This document shows positions 10,701-20,227 of a DNA stretch of 64,000 nucleotides, one piece after another. Source of the DNA: Athripsodes cinereus (lineage: Eukaryota > Arthropoda > Insecta > Trichoptera > Leptoceridae); the NCBI GenBank assembly GCA_947579605.1, contig OX388311.1, forward strand, positions 24,988,951-25,052,950, given 5' to 3'. The translations under genes were made by a program, and so were the position numbers. Positions within the stretch are counted from its first letter, which is position 1. Each line of letters starts with the position of its first letter. Below the pieces are notes generated by a model. The model searched no databases. It worked only from the letters and a program-made list of their open reading frames with translations, and was not told the origin of the DNA.

Positions 10701-10802
10701 ATCCGAAGAGGAAGGTGAAAATGGAAAGGAATTTGGTGATAAAGGAGAATTTAAAGGTGAGGTGGAAGTATAGGAAGGATTTAGTTGTGTGTGTGTGTAC
10801 AT
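7797..10802 (-). CDS. CR1-like LINE ORF2: AP endonuclease plus reverse transcriptase, 1001 aa
   Basis: ORF2 nicks the target and reverse-transcribes the element RNA. Residues about 64-285 form an AP-endonuclease-like domain: 'LRVCHINAQS', 'SESWLK', 'RGGGVCIYLR', 'VMGDLNTC', and 'SHHDLLF' as the terminal catalytic histidine motif. The reverse transcriptase follows, with 'DFRPISILPFFSKVIERL', 'FQSGFREGHSTTTAL', 'LLDFSTAFNTVD', 'SGVPQGGILSPLLFSIF' and the active site YADD at residues 714-717. The C-terminal part ('PLIDYANAVYLDIN', 'LQNYGIRFIFNLKR', 'YGARCWNNLPSSHR') is typical of CR1/L2/jockey-group ORF2. Length is in the usual 900-1000 residue range and no stops interrupt it. The start at 10802 is the first ATG; the serine-rich N-terminus could be shorter. 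Confidence 0.92.
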   Translation of the reverse strand: MYTHTQLNPSYTSTSPLNSPLSPNSFPFSPSSSDAADSLNSSSNGIADLHTTLKNSFSYNSKHLRVCHINAQSVASHHTELLATFHGANIHAILISESWLKPSLPSSLFDILGFSLIRNDRVERRGGGVCIYLREDLQYEIISQSTTHGIADPEYLFIKVNILHSTVVFGVIYCPPVSDYFGKLEPVLEDISSKFHNTVVMGDLNTCLLKHDFRSARLQQLMFSTSLNILPLQPTHILQNSQSLIDFIIVSQLNMAKAHGQLTAGGFSHHDLLFLQYSIKVPKPKPKVVYARSLRHVDNDALLIEAESLKWDDITLANSIDEKVETLNRNIEQLYNKHAPLKKVRIKNLPVQWITEEIKKLMARRDRARVKHKISPCDKNWFAYKTLRNLCTKKCRNAKIAYTHDLFNNCTQSQAWKRLGSLGLPQNSKMHDAIDLDPNLLNSQFATPPLVLDSAAKSRSLVSIHAQPKPPCDMFNFTEVTDADVQQSVKSIKSKATGCDDVCFSFILPFFHLILPHITHIINFSFSHNVFPREWKKAYVIPLPKKASSSCPADFRPISILPFFSKVIERLAYNQLNIFISQNNLHNNFQSGFREGHSTTTALIKISDDIRLAMDNRQLTLLTLLDFSTAFNTVDFDLLIATLESLNISHSCSLWFESYLKGRFQCVRLPGGAVSEWAELRSGVPQGGILSPLLFSIFISPVSRFINTCHYHLYADDLQIYTHFNIENTSAAVENISECLQKISVWATNHGLIINPSKSQSIFLGSHYHISKLKSMTVPNTTMDSDIIPYSATVKNLGVIMDQKLTWQQHMNTIRRKFFYSLHSLKRYQMFLPTKIKTLLVQSLLLPLIDYANAVYLDINQDLSNKLERLQNYGIRFIFNLKRSDHISQYRVNLKWLTVHQRRELQILSLVYKILYSTSSPYYLKENFEYLASHGLPLRSNNERLLAIPTHSTNYFSKSFSVYGARCWNNLPSSHRVSQSFNVFKSYVKEKMLSSNSVSVP

Positions 10803-11821
10803 ATAAATAACAATATATTTTCAAGTTTAGATAGAAAAAAAAACAAAACAATACAAAACAAATGTAATAGATATAGTACAATCACCCCAGCACATTCCAC
10901 GCAAAAGGAATAGCGAACATTGTAAATAACCGAAGAGGTATCTATTATTTTACAATAATAATATATATGGCTTATGTGCATATTATGCACATAAACCATA
11001 GTAAGCATCAATAACATCAGCAACAAGTTTGATATGAAACAACAGTATAATAACAATAATGATTGATTAATAAACTATATTCAGATGATCAAAATTTTAA
11101 AACACTATATAATAACTTATATGTATATACAGAAGCATCGCATTAAAACATTGTTAAAAAATTAAAAAAAAAGATACTCAACACTAACCTGTGCAATGCA
11201 ACACAACGCAACATAACATTGAGTAATAAAATATAAAATTCCAATAAATATACATAACAGAACTGCAATATTATATAAAATTCTAATAAACATTTTCGTA
11301 ATCAGAAAAAAGTAAACATCGAATCTAAGCTTTGACAGAAGTTTCACATTCTAATCAAATAAACTCATAGATAACATCAACCCGCAAATAAAGAAAGGAT
11401 AAATATTTAAATATAAGGTATATACACATGGTCACACCCGCCATCAAATACATTGGATGTCAAACCTGGGCGCGCGTCACCCAATAGATTGATATAGCCA
11501 TGGACAATGAATATCGATACTAAGAAAGTTCGTGAATATAATCTATGGTATTATCACGTTGGTAAGCCTGTGAAATAAAAAAATATTTACAAAAAATCAG
11601 ATCAGTCAGATGGAGCGGCCATCTTTGTTGCAAACTTCATAGTTATTTACTCTAACATGGGGCTCTGACAGTAAAAAAGTTTAAGTTCAAGTGTCAGAAT
11701 GTGAATGTGAATCTAAATAGTGTATCTAAGCTATGATAGTGAATTTAACATAAAAATATCACCAAAATCACTCAATGCAGGTGCAATGTAGTCCAATAGT
11801 TCTGTGGTATTATAACTAAAA
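10803..11821 (-). other. Inter-ORF spacer of the CR1-like element, about 1 kb
   Basis: AT-rich sequence without a long frame separates ORF1 and ORF2. Two-ORF LINEs usually have overlapping or closely spaced frames. This stretch may therefore be a genuine long spacer or hide a later insertion, but no target duplication or terminal repeat was found within it. Confidence 0.5.
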
Positions 11822-12493
11822 TCACTTGCTAGTGCGGAGCCTCAGCTGTCTTCGATCGGACTCCACGCCATCCAAATCAGAGAGCCTACAAATCTTCTTA
11901 ATGGTGTTATCAGGTAATTTAGCAATAATACTTCCATTGGCGGTCCAGCTATTACCTATTCCTAGTTTCTTCCTAGCCGCAGTTAACAAATCAAGTGCTC
12001 TCCGAGTGAGCGACTCGGTGAGCAGCCATTTTGATTTTTTCAATTTACTCTTTCTTTTCCATACATCGGCCTTGTGTTCATATGTATTGAATTTTATTAA
12101 TATAGGTCTTGGCTTATCTGACCTTTTTCCTATTCTGTGCATGTCTCCAATACAACCTGGGTCTATTGCGAGGGGTGTCTCTTGTAGTGCAGCTTCCACA
12201 GTTAGGTCTTCTGGGGCGCCGTGCAGTAAGAGAAATTTTCTGCGTCGATATCTATCCATTTCCTCCAGCCGAGAGTCCACGTCATCTACCCTTTGCTCGA
12301 GAGCCTCAACCTTCTTCGTTAACGTATCCCGGAAGGCCCGGAACTCAGCCAAAAGATCAACGGGCTGTTGTTGAACGACTAACTTCTCCTGCAGATCCTT
12401 CATTTGCTGCCTCTGCTTCACAAGTTTCTCCTCGAGATCCCTCATCTGTCGTGTAAAAAACGCCTTTATTGATTTGATGTCGTTAGATTCCAT
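11822..12493 (-). CDS. CR1-like LINE ORF1: coiled-coil RNA-binding protein, 223 aa
   Basis: ORF1 proteins coat element RNA and help form the ribonucleoprotein (known for L1/CR1-type LINEs). Residues about 10-80 are heptad-rich and predict a coiled coil ('MRDLEEKLVKQRQQMKDLQ', 'VEALEQRVDDVDSRLEEM'), suggesting a trimer. Residues about 85-150 resemble the RRM-like core of L1-type ORF1 ('RKFLLLHGAPED', 'DMHRIGKRSDKPRPILIKF'). The C-terminal part ('LTRRALDLLTAARKKLG') matches the basic C-terminal domain of the same family. The start is the ATG at 12493, about 95 bp inside the element's 5' end. The frame is intact. Confidence 0.85.
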   Translation of the reverse strand: MESNDIKSIKAFFTRQMRDLEEKLVKQRQQMKDLQEKLVVQQQPVDLLAEFRAFRDTLTKKVEALEQRVDDVDSRLEEMDRYRRRKFLLLHGAPEDLTVEAALQETPLAIDPGCIGDMHRIGKRSDKPRPILIKFNTYEHKADVWKRKSKLKKSKWLLTESLTRRALDLLTAARKKLGIGNSWTANGSIIAKLPDNTIKKICRLSDLDGVESDRRQLRLRTSK

Positions 12494-12882
12494 TTCTTCC
12501 TATTTGCGCGAAAAATACCGGGATAATTTTATAAAAATTATAATTTCATACGAGCGACGAAAAAAGTTGTAGTATTCGCGCCAAAACGTGACGTATGTTG
12601 TTTACAGTATGTTCTGGTGGTCTCCGCCTTATGTGCCCATGCCATCTTAGTTGCCTCTCTTCTAGTTTGTTATTTATGTCCGTCACACCCATGCTACCAC
12701 GAATGCGTGAACTTCTTATCTTATCTTTTAATGATAAGCCTGCTGACCACCTGAGCATTCGCATCTCTGCCGTCGTATTATAAAGAGTCCAGCATTCCGA
12801 GCCATATATTATCGCGGGTCTGGTATATTTTACCTTTAAATTTTACTGACATTTTAGGATCACATAGACTACCTACTTAACT

Positions 12883-13870
12883 ACTACCAACAATTCAGTT
12901 TTTAAAGGCGATTATAAATAATGAAATATGGATAAGTATACACTTTATTACGTAAGTAGGTATATGTATAACTTGTATACTTTTTATTACCTAATATACT
13001 TTATATTAAATACCTAAAGTATACTTTTATATATTGTACTATACCTAAGTATACTTTTTATAAAATTTATGAAAAGTTTTACCCCAAAAAATATAATTTG
13101 TGACAAGTCAAAATCAATGGGTTTTAATAAATCTAAAAGTATTGAATAACAATTCGAAATAAAGGTACCAATATTGTTCGTTTTATTTTCTTGAAATGTA
13201 TTTTTTGTTTGTTAAATAATTACACGTTGAATTACACGAGTAGTTACACAACCTACTCTAAAAACTGTCCATCAAAAACATACATACCTACTTTAAATAA
13301 CTAAAAAAATCCTTTGTGCTAAAATTCAATATGGGTAGCTCCATTGATCAGATTTTGTGTCACATTTTCAATATGAGAATTCATTTCAACAAAATCCAAA
13401 ATAACTTCAGAGCAATATGTTAACAGTGTGCAATATATTTTGAGTTTCAACAAGATTCAATATAGCGTGCTATATGTTTAGCTCATTGGACAAAACAGAT
13501 TTTCAACGATGGGTAGTTGTTCAAAATTGGAAATTACCGTAGAGTAACTAAATCAGGAGACATGATATATGTATAGCTAGCTGTTTGTGGTAGGTTCTGT
13601 ACGTTGTCCTTTGATAACGTTGCATGAACGTTATACGAGCCATCGTATATTGTTCACCGTCCATATAATATTATATATATTGAAACATATATTTGCGTGT
13701 TAATATAATATCATGTAGGTTTACATAAATATTTTTCACACTATATGAGCTTTGTGTCAGACTCCACTCATCATGATCCTTCATGACACCATCATGACAA
13801 TTTCAAGATGGAGTAGTCAATCATACGGAGAGAGCAAAATATATACGTATACCTAGAATACAACCCCGAC
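12883..13870. other. AT-rich DNA, nothing recognised
   Basis: Words such as TAGGTATATG and AAGTATAC recur between 12930 and 13070 but no ordered repeat or coding frame could be made out. Confidence 0.45.
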
Positions 13871-13875
13871 TATAA

Positions 13876-14040
13876 ATGTGGGTTAGTTAGAAGAAATCGC
13901 GCCTCTGCGATAAACTCGCCCTCTGTATATTGATTGTATGATTGTCTTTGTTTTAAATGTATTTTTGTGTGAATTTGCTTGTTATCAATGTACAGTAAAG
14001 AATAAATAAATTAATAAAAATAAAAATAAAATAAATTTTA
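13876..14040 (+). repeat. Retroelement 3' end, repeated at 14655 and 57338
   Basis: The sequence 'GGTTAGTTAGAAGAAATCGC' followed by 'CTCTGCGATAAACTCGCCCT' and a TACAGTAAAGAATAAATAAA tail looks like a LINE/SINE 3' terminus on the + strand. Related pieces are at 14655-14765 and 57338-57400. No coding part remains. Confidence 0.5.
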
Positions 14041-14044
14041 ATTC

Positions 14045-14650
14045 ATGATATATTATCATCTTCACCTAGTAATCGAATGACTCAATACGTTTTCGTATAG
14101 TTTTGATGATAGTTTGCATCTTACTTGTATTGTTTAATTTGAATTCTTTTGCATATTTATTACCCTTGCTATTTTTGGTAAAATATGCATCTCGTTTTAT
14201 ATGAATCTTAACTATCCATATGTACCTGCCGAAAGATGCGTGTATATGAATGCGTATAAAACAAATTTGCATTTAATTTTTCTAGAGGTTTTATTGCACT
14301 GTATGAAAATGCACAGCAGTCACGTATCCAACTCAGTGGATAAAACAAATTTTGTGATGTGATAAGAGACTTCCGTATATGCAGGTAGGTACTAGTAAAC
14401 TTGCTTTGTACTAGACCAATATGGAACAGAGAGTAAAATACATAAGAATATAGAATGTAGAGGTGTTTAGTTTTCATAGCTAAACTTATTCCTTTTGATA
14501 ATTTTCTTTGAATGAATTAACCTGGAATTACTTCTTCTACAGCAAATATTTCTCATAAAAAAGTAGGTTGGATGTTTAGAAATTATCATTTTTAGAATAT
14601 TCAAGGACAAAGAGGTGTAATGTTTCGATAACTAATTCATTTGGAAAATA
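14045..14650. other. AT-rich DNA, nothing recognised
   Basis: Only short chance frames are present (two on the minus strand of 68 and 89 codons). No motif, repeat border or composition change was found. Confidence 0.45.
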
Positions 14651-14654
14651 AACA

Positions 14655-14765
14655 AAACGAATAATTCGCCCTCTGTGTATTGATTTTATTTCATTTGAAT
14701 GTATATATTTTATGTTATTATTTGTAAACAATTTACAGTAAGAAATAAGGAATAAAAATCGCTTA
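14655..14765 (+). repeat. Second copy of the retroelement 3' end seen at 13876
   Basis: 'TTCGCCCTCTGTGTATTGAT' and 'TTTACAGTAAGAAATAAGGA' repeat the order of the 13.9-kb copy, again on the + strand. The upstream GAAATCGC part is missing. Confidence 0.5.
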
Positions 14766-14769
14766 ATTT

Positions 14770-15800
14770 TACTGCGTTTCAAAAAGTAAGACACGAATGA
14801 TGTTCCTTTCTAATTAATAAATCATATGTGGGCTATTTTAGGATGAATTTAATTGTAATTTTTCATAATAAGCATTAAAAAGTTCTTTAGAATATCTTTT
14901 AAAATATGTAATTGCTTTTCTCCTTGTTTTTTTACTGTTAATATTTTAAGAGAATGAACTGCAGGGCATACAAATTAAAAACTGGTGTATAATCGATGTT
15001 AGAACAATAGAATCAATGTTACCTTATCAACCCTTTAGAAACAGGATATTGCTGTCGAAGGGGTGGTATAAAGGACCACCTGAATTCCATCCATGGGGAT
15101 GGGTGACGGTGTTTCAAGTACCCTTTCGGTAAATGGGGATAATTTAATGTAAGATCGTCGTGTACCCAAAACACTTGATCAAGATTCAATTTTCCCTTGT
15201 CAATATATATTTTCTTTGTTACTTATATTCTTTTTCTCTCTCTGTCTCTAGGAATTCGCATTGAAATGTAACAATCTGGACACTTTAATCTTAACGTGTG
15301 TTTATTGTTGTCCCTTTTACATGTTGTAGTAAGATTTGATAAAAGAAAAAATGGGGAACAATAAAATCTGTTTTGGACGAATCGGATTTTTCTGTTAACC
15401 TAATATGTCATTATTAAGGTTAAACTATACTAATTTGTAGGATTGAACAAAACCTAAATACTGACGTAATATAAGTAAAGCCCAGAAGTAAAATTAAGAA
15501 TTCAAACCTTATATATCCAAACTTGGAAATATTTGCTACAATAATCTTATTCTAATACCTACATTCTTTTTTCAAATCTTGCGATTTGAACATTTAATTA
15601 TAAGGCCTTTGATTTGCTACTTGTGTAAATGTGCTTCGTTAAAGAAAAATAATGGTTGCCATAATCAATACCTATTCGACTACAAACTTTATATTTTGTT
15701 GAAATACCTTCGCAAAAATGCATAAATTTTATAAAATATTTTACTCCATTAACTCTAAATTTACTCGTAATCCTTTTGAACAGTTTTAAATAAATAGATA
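14770..15800. other. AT-rich DNA, nothing recognised
   Basis: No open frame of note. A GC-richer patch at about 15055-15130 ('GGGGTGGTATAAAGGACCAC') resembles no family I can name. Confidence 0.45.
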
Positions 15801-15804
15801 ATAA

Positions 15805-16295
15805 TATTTCTCTATCTATCTATCTATTCCCTCACGCCGTATCCCAAGTGGGGTAGGCAGAGAGAACGGAACACCAATTAGATCTGTCCTTACATACTTC
15901 TTTCGCCTCCTCCACAGTCATTCAATTTCTCATGCACGCACGTCGATTTCTCTTACTCAAAACACGGCCGTCCTTGAGAATTTGATCTACATGTTCAAGC
16001 CATGTAGTTCTCGGACGCCCGCGCTTCCTCACACCCCTCCTTTCAGCCAAGTATATCCTCTTTGTCATTCTTTCCTCTTCCATTCGTTCCACATGACCAA
16101 ACCATCTCAAATTATTCACACGCATTCTATCTACAACACTCCTTTTGCATCCACTCATTCTTCTAATATCATCATTCCTCACTCTATCACGCAACGTTTT
16201 ACCAGCCATCCTCCTCAGCGATCTCATCTCCACAGCATTTATTCCACTTTCGTCCTTCTTCAATCATGTCCACGTTTCGCTTGCATACATAGATA
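15805..16295 (-). pseudogene. LINE family A, C-terminal fragment with 3' UTR and TAGA-repeat tail
   Basis: The minus strand reads 'YASETWT', stop, then 'KKDESGINAVEMRSLRRMAG', 'LRDRVRNDDIRRMSGC', 'NNLRWFGHVERMEEERM', 'RGRPRTTWLEHVDQIL' and a stop. This is the tail of a LINE endonuclease-reverse transcriptase. The 3' UTR ends 'CTACCCCACTTGGGATACGG' 'CGTGAGGG' and runs into a TAGA microsatellite (15808-15826). Family A copies also lie at 36070-37160, 54297-54520, 54845-55035 and 59925-60425. All lack the reverse transcriptase domain. Confidence 0.82.
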
Positions 16296-16299
16296 ATAA

Positions 16300-16697
16300 T
16301 ATAGATATTAATAAAAGCCCGGAATCGATCTTGGCTAGACCAAAATGAGGAATGATCTTATACGAACTATTCTAGGTCTGAGTATTACATATTGTATTCA
16401 TACGAGTAAAGCAAATTGTACCTATATTTTAACATGTTAGCGTAAGTATGTATGTATGTAGGTACGCATACAAAAAGATTCAAGTCTTCGTGTAGGACTA
16501 GGTGAACTAGGTCAACCTGTGTGAATTTTAATATATATTTACTGTAACATAAGTAGCCCAACATTTTCGGTACGTTTACGAGAGTCTCGTACTACATATA
16601 TAAAAGTAGGTAGGTAGTCGTAATATATAAAACATGCAGCTTATTTAATTCACAATATATGAGGTATGTTACAAACCCTGAATGTCTTATGTATGTA
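16300..16697. other. AT-rich DNA, nothing recognised
   Basis: Contains short GTATGTATGTAGGTA-type repeats only. Confidence 0.45.
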
Positions 16698-16701
16698 TTA
16701 A

Positions 16702-17838
16702 CCCTCCAATTCCCAACGTCACCTACAGGTGCTGCGATTTCAAAAAAATATTAAAAATATGTGGAATTTTATTATTATTTTTATTTTGGTATTATATTTT
16801 TGTACAATGGTTTTACAATCCAAATGTGTATATTTTTTTGCGACTGGCAACACTAAACTTACGTATTTTGTCATTTTTTGTCAGCTCCTGGCGGGAATAT
16901 TGGTGTTATTGTTACATTCCGAAATAAACATCAATAAAAAATGTCTAAATAGTAATTTTCGTGAAATATTTTTTCAAAAACAGAATTATAAAGGATCAAT
17001 TTAGTATTTACACAAAAATTTAATCATGATTTCATTTAAATATTCGATTTATAGCTATTTTAAACTGCAATATCACCTCCAGGTGACATTGGGCATGACA
17101 GGTACATTATTGAACAAATTTAAGAACCATTTATTTGCATTGTATTAATTCTTGTTTTTTGTTAATTTTATTAGGCCTTGAGCCCAAAAATGGTTCTTTT
17201 GGTAAGCAAAAAATGTATTTTGAATACTTGAACAAAAAATTCTGAAATAACTTTGTTTCTGTTGCTTCAAGCCACATATCAATAGATGAATCAATGGTAC
17301 TATATTATGGGCATTATGGGAGAAAGCAGCACATAAAGCAAAAACCTTTAAGATTTAGTTACAAGATATGGGCAGCGGCTACTGGTTTCGAGTACCTCGT
17401 CAATTTTGAGCCTTATCCCTCTAAAAATTTTATAATATCAAACACATCTATGTGGAAAAAATCGTTTTCTTGAATTGAAAATGTAATTTTGCCATATAAA
17501 AATATGTTTTTAAAATATTTATTTCTAGTAATAATGTACTACACTACATAAATTTATTTGGTGTAGTACATAATTACTATAACTAAATATTTTAAAAATG
17601 TTTCGTGAATACTACATTGTTTTTGCTAATAAAATCAAACAAAAATATGTTTTTTATGTTTTTGTTTAATTTGTATCTACAGTGCCCAATGTCACCCTCA
17701 GGTGCCACCTCCCCCATAAAAAAACTACAAAAAATTATCATTTTTTGTCGATCGTCCATTACTTTGGACTCCATATAGACCCCGTATACAAAATTTCATA
17801 GGAATATTATGATTAGGTAAGGCATGGGAATTGGAGGG
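16702..17838. mobile_element. Non-autonomous piggyBac-like element
   Basis: The ends are CCCTCCAATTCCCA (16702-16715) and its inverse TGGGAATTGGAGGG (17825-17838). Each abuts TTAA (16698-16701 and 17839-17842), the target and duplication hallmark of the piggyBac superfamily. No transposase frame is present; the longest frames are 81-91 codons and look random. Inside are three copies of the near-palindrome CACCTNCAGGTG-type motif (16720-16731, 17074-17085, 17693-17704). The last two extend into a shared GACATTGGGCA in opposite orientation. A secondary foldback lies at 17507-17598. Mobility would depend on a transposase encoded elsewhere. Confidence 0.85.
17507..17598. repeat. Foldback inside the piggyBac-like element
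   Basis: Arms of about 38 bp (17507-17544 and 17561-17598) are inverted copies with a few mismatches around the shared core TAGTACA/TGTACTA. It could be a nested MITE or part of the parent element. Confidence 0.6.
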
Positions 17839-17842
17839 TTAA

Positions 17843-18340
17843 TATAGGATAATTTATTCGGCACCGTTTAATGGAGCATCTATCCCAAGGGCGCGGGAAA
17901 CTTGTTCCTGAATGTTGTAATCGATTGGTTTTTACAGAGGTCCTCGAGAAGTCGGTTCCAGTGACGGGTCCTGCGACGCCAAAAGCCCTATCATGGAAGC
18001 AGGACTTGTTTGCTCTATTGATTTCATCCAACATGTTGGTGAATGTCTTTATTTGATCGATGCGGAGAAAATAACTTACATGTTACGTTTTTTTACGAGT
18101 TTCTGTTTTGAAAATGAACCATTGTATTAGTCCAGCATGATATACTCTTAGTAAGGAATGCTAAAACAATACCTACACAATATTATGAAACTATCAGTTA
18201 TAAAAGAGAATTTATTTTATTTTATTTTATTTGAATAAAATATACCACTGCCAGCTTGACAGTTGTGAAACCTAATTGCTGGACAGTGGACAACATATCG
18301 TTTTGTCGTTTGTATGTTATGTCGTTTATAAAAGAGAACT
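17843..18340. other. Intervening DNA with a TTTTA microsatellite
   Basis: Holds a short TTTTA repeat (18211-18232) that may be the tail of an unrecognised retroelement. A moderately GC-rich 180-bp patch at 17870-18050 also has short frames on both strands, without recognisable motifs. Confidence 0.4.
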
Positions 18341-18344
18341 TACA

Positions 18345-18475
18345 AACCTTCGGCATGTCTCGTGGTACTTAATTGGACAAAGCACACCTCACGTAAAGGA
18401 TGGATTGCGGGTTAAAGTCCCGCCAAGGACACTACCAAATAAGGAGACGTGTTTTCTAAGCCTAATAATATGATT
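18345..18475 (+). repeat. tRNA-related SINE, family gamma, copy 1
   Basis: 'GGACAAAGCACACCTCACG' and the B-box-like 'GCGGGTTAAAGTCCCGCC' recur in order at 41608-41760 ('GGACGAAGCACACCTCGCG', 'GCGAGTTTAAATCCTG'). Both end in ATGTGTTAAAT/GTGTGTTAAAT. The similarity to a tRNA TPsiC arm suggests a SINE, but the head is diverged. Confidence 0.55.
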
Positions 18476-18479
18476 GTTT

Positions 18480-19025
18480 CATGTGTTAAATTTACTTATA
18501 CATGTTGCACAATACCTACATGCAATTCATCTACTCACCTACTATAACACTTCTGAAAATTTTTGCTATTATGTATGCATATAGATATAATATATAGGTA
18601 TGCAGTATTAAAATTTCAACCAAACAAGCTTTTTACAGTCCTTAATTATTAGAATTTTTCGTGACTTATATAACAATTATGTTCCAGTATTATGATCGTG
18701 TAAATATTTCATAAACACGTCAATTTCGTTACAGTATAAATTATCATTAATTTAAAAATAGGTACTTTTTCTGGCTTGTGTTTAACACTGTTAATCCATT
18801 ATCGTGGCGTATTTTAGTTTTTCTTCCCCCAGAGTTATTGAAAATTGCGGTATAGCGATGATCTTGACATTTTGAACTGTAATTATTGTGTATTACGAAG
18901 CATAATACATAATAGTGTTATTATTTCTTAGCTAAAAAAATAATGTTTTTTTATATAATGTAACTTTTGGTCATGGTTTTTGTAAGATAAAGATATTTTT
19001 AATAAGAAAAATTTCTTATCACATT
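18480..19025. other. AT-rich DNA, nothing recognised
   Basis: No coding frame or repeat border was seen. Confidence 0.45.
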
Positions 19026-19029
19026 TTTT

Positions 19030-19530
19030 TAATATATAAGACAACTCAACCTTCATGGGCTGATTTGTGCCAATGGGCTTATTCCTAAAAATGTCGGTTT
19101 AGAATTGTGGAGTCTTTTTGATTTTGGAAATCCATAATACTACAGTTTTTCGGATACATCCGGATAAACTCGAACAATCTTCTTTATATCTCCACACGTC
19201 CCAGGGATTCACACATTAAGGGTTGCACCCTCCCTCACCCATGAATGTTTTAGGAATGTCAGTTCCTATGTCATCCATGAAGTCATCCATCCGTCCCAGG
19301 GATACAAGGTGTGACATATTAAGGGGATATGAGATGTCTTGTATTGTGTGTAGGTCGAGATAAAGATTTAAAGCATCCATAATTATTGGGCAGCCGAAAA
19401 ATACATGGTCCATTGTCTCGTGGTCTAGTATGCACCCGCACAATCGTGAAGAGACCATATTTATTTTGAAGAAATGTCTCTGGAGTCTGCAGTGACGATT
19501 ATTTATCACGTGCTTATCACGATTAATATG
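19030..19530 (-). pseudogene. LINE C-terminal fragment with zinc-knuckle-like motif
   Basis: The minus frame from about 19530 to 19216 reads 'INNRHCRLQRHFFKINMVSS', 'LCGCILDHETMDHVFFGCP' and 'YPLNMSHLVSLG'. It matches in order the longer fragment at 62205-62642 ('FNHHRLDSHLFRLGLVSS', 'CECELDVESLDHVFLGCP', 'YPINMSCLC'). This C-x-C...H...C pattern ends RNase-H-bearing or knuckle-bearing LINE ORF2 proteins. The upstream catalytic domains are missing. The remainder to 19030 is probably 3' UTR. Confidence 0.75.
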
Positions 19531-19554
19531 TGTGAAGTTTTAAAATTTACTTAT

Positions 19555-19715
19555 AAAAAAGAACTACAAATATTTTTTTAAATTTGTATTTAAACCAGTC
19601 ATAATAAATTATTCCCAACAATCAATACCGAAAAAATAGCTACATTATGTTCACATCGAGAATCGAACCTACGACCCTTCGCTTACATGGCAAATGCGTT
19701 GACCACTAGTCCACC
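19555..19715 (-). repeat. tRNA-derived SINE, family delta
   Basis: The minus strand from 19712 reads 'GGTGGACTAGTGGTCAACGC', an A-box-like start. It continues through a short anticodon-loop-like 'TTTGCCATG' to a B box 'GTAGGTTCGATTCTCG' (about 19653-19668). An AT-rich body follows. No acceptor-stem pairing is kept, so this is a tRNA-derived SINE head and not a working tRNA gene. Confidence 0.55.
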
Positions 19716-19719
19716 TTAT

Positions 19720-19930
19720 TTATAATAAGTTTTAACTAGGTTGGTGTGTGAACGATGAAAATAGTGATTCTTGAATAGCTTGAATCAAAAAATGATTAAC
19801 ATCTACACTTCTGAGTACTTAAATGTAGATTTTAATCACAGTCGTGATATGATAAGCAACTGATAAGTAAATCCAATTTCCTACACTCAATTGTGTCAAA
19901 ACAAAAACCAAAAACTTTTCTTTTGTCTTT
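19720..19930. other. Short intervening DNA, nothing recognised
   Basis: No signal was seen on either strand. Confidence 0.4.
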
Positions 19931-19931
19931 T

Positions 19932-19975
19932 TTCCGGTATTTATTTATTTACCAAAATATACGGCTTACGTCCTA
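19932..19975 (-). repeat. LINE 3'-terminal module (GGCGTAAGCCGTAT-type)
   Basis: On the minus strand 'GGACGTAAGCCGTATATTTT' precedes a GGTAAATAAATAAATA tail. It matches the 3' end of the jockey-like LINE at 25301-25350 and the piece at 35028-35075. A very short 5'-truncated copy or shared 3' module. Confidence 0.55.
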
Positions 19976-20227
19976 AACAAAAATATCAAAATTAACAAAA
20001 TGTTCATTTTGCAGTTTAACTAAACTTAGGGTGCTAACACAAAGAAAGCGGGTTCCCTGCTTTCCGATGCCTGCGTCTACCTTCGCCGAGAATGTTTACA
20101 TGCATTTCAATGAACAAGAACATAGTAAAAGCGGGAACGCCGATTTCGAATTTCTTTGCCGGCGCTTACCGGCACTGGTCGGCGCTGGCAACCTGCTTTT
20201 TTGTGTTTGCACACTTAGCCACAGTAT

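Larger units (their letters stand above)
7505..12588 (-). mobile_element. Full-length CR1-like non-LTR retrotransposon
   Basis: About 5.1 kb on the minus strand: a short 5' UTR, ORF1, an inter-ORF spacer of about 1 kb, ORF2, and a 3' UTR ending in an AATAAATAAATA tail (7501-7520). The near-match direct repeat TGACGTAGCTTTGTTTA (7488-7504) and TGACGTATGTTGTTTA (12589-12604) marks the target duplication inside the older LINE. Both frames lack internal stops. Three 5'-truncated copies of the 3' end occur elsewhere in the window (33.3, 40.3 and 63.6 kb). The clade call rests on motif style and on an ORF1 with coiled coil plus RRM-like region. Confidence 0.88.
7296..12864 (-). mobile_element. Older 5'-truncated LINE copy, split by the CR1-like insertion
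   Basis: The minus-strand sequence at 12864-12605 decodes to the LINE C-terminal region 'IIYGSECWTLYNTT', 'MRMLRWSAGLSLKDKIRSS', 'LRWHGHIRRRPPEHTVN'. It resumes after the CR1-like element at 7487-7296 with 'NLPRHPSRGRPKNML' and 'RRADPNSLQRQ' before a stop and an AAG-repeat tail. The two halves are in register. The whole copy is bounded by an 18-bp direct repeat TAGACTACCTACTTAACT at 7278-7295 and 12865-12882. It lacks its reverse transcriptase, so it was dead on arrival. Confidence 0.87.

Noticed and set aside
16682..17004. Two overlapping 81-91-codon frames in the piggyBac-like element as a transposase
   Set aside because: Far too short, with no DDD-type catalytic motifs or cysteine-rich C-terminus.
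19653..19715. Possible tRNA gene on the minus strand
   Set aside because: Cloverleaf pairing fails in the acceptor stem. Classed as a tRNA-derived SINE.
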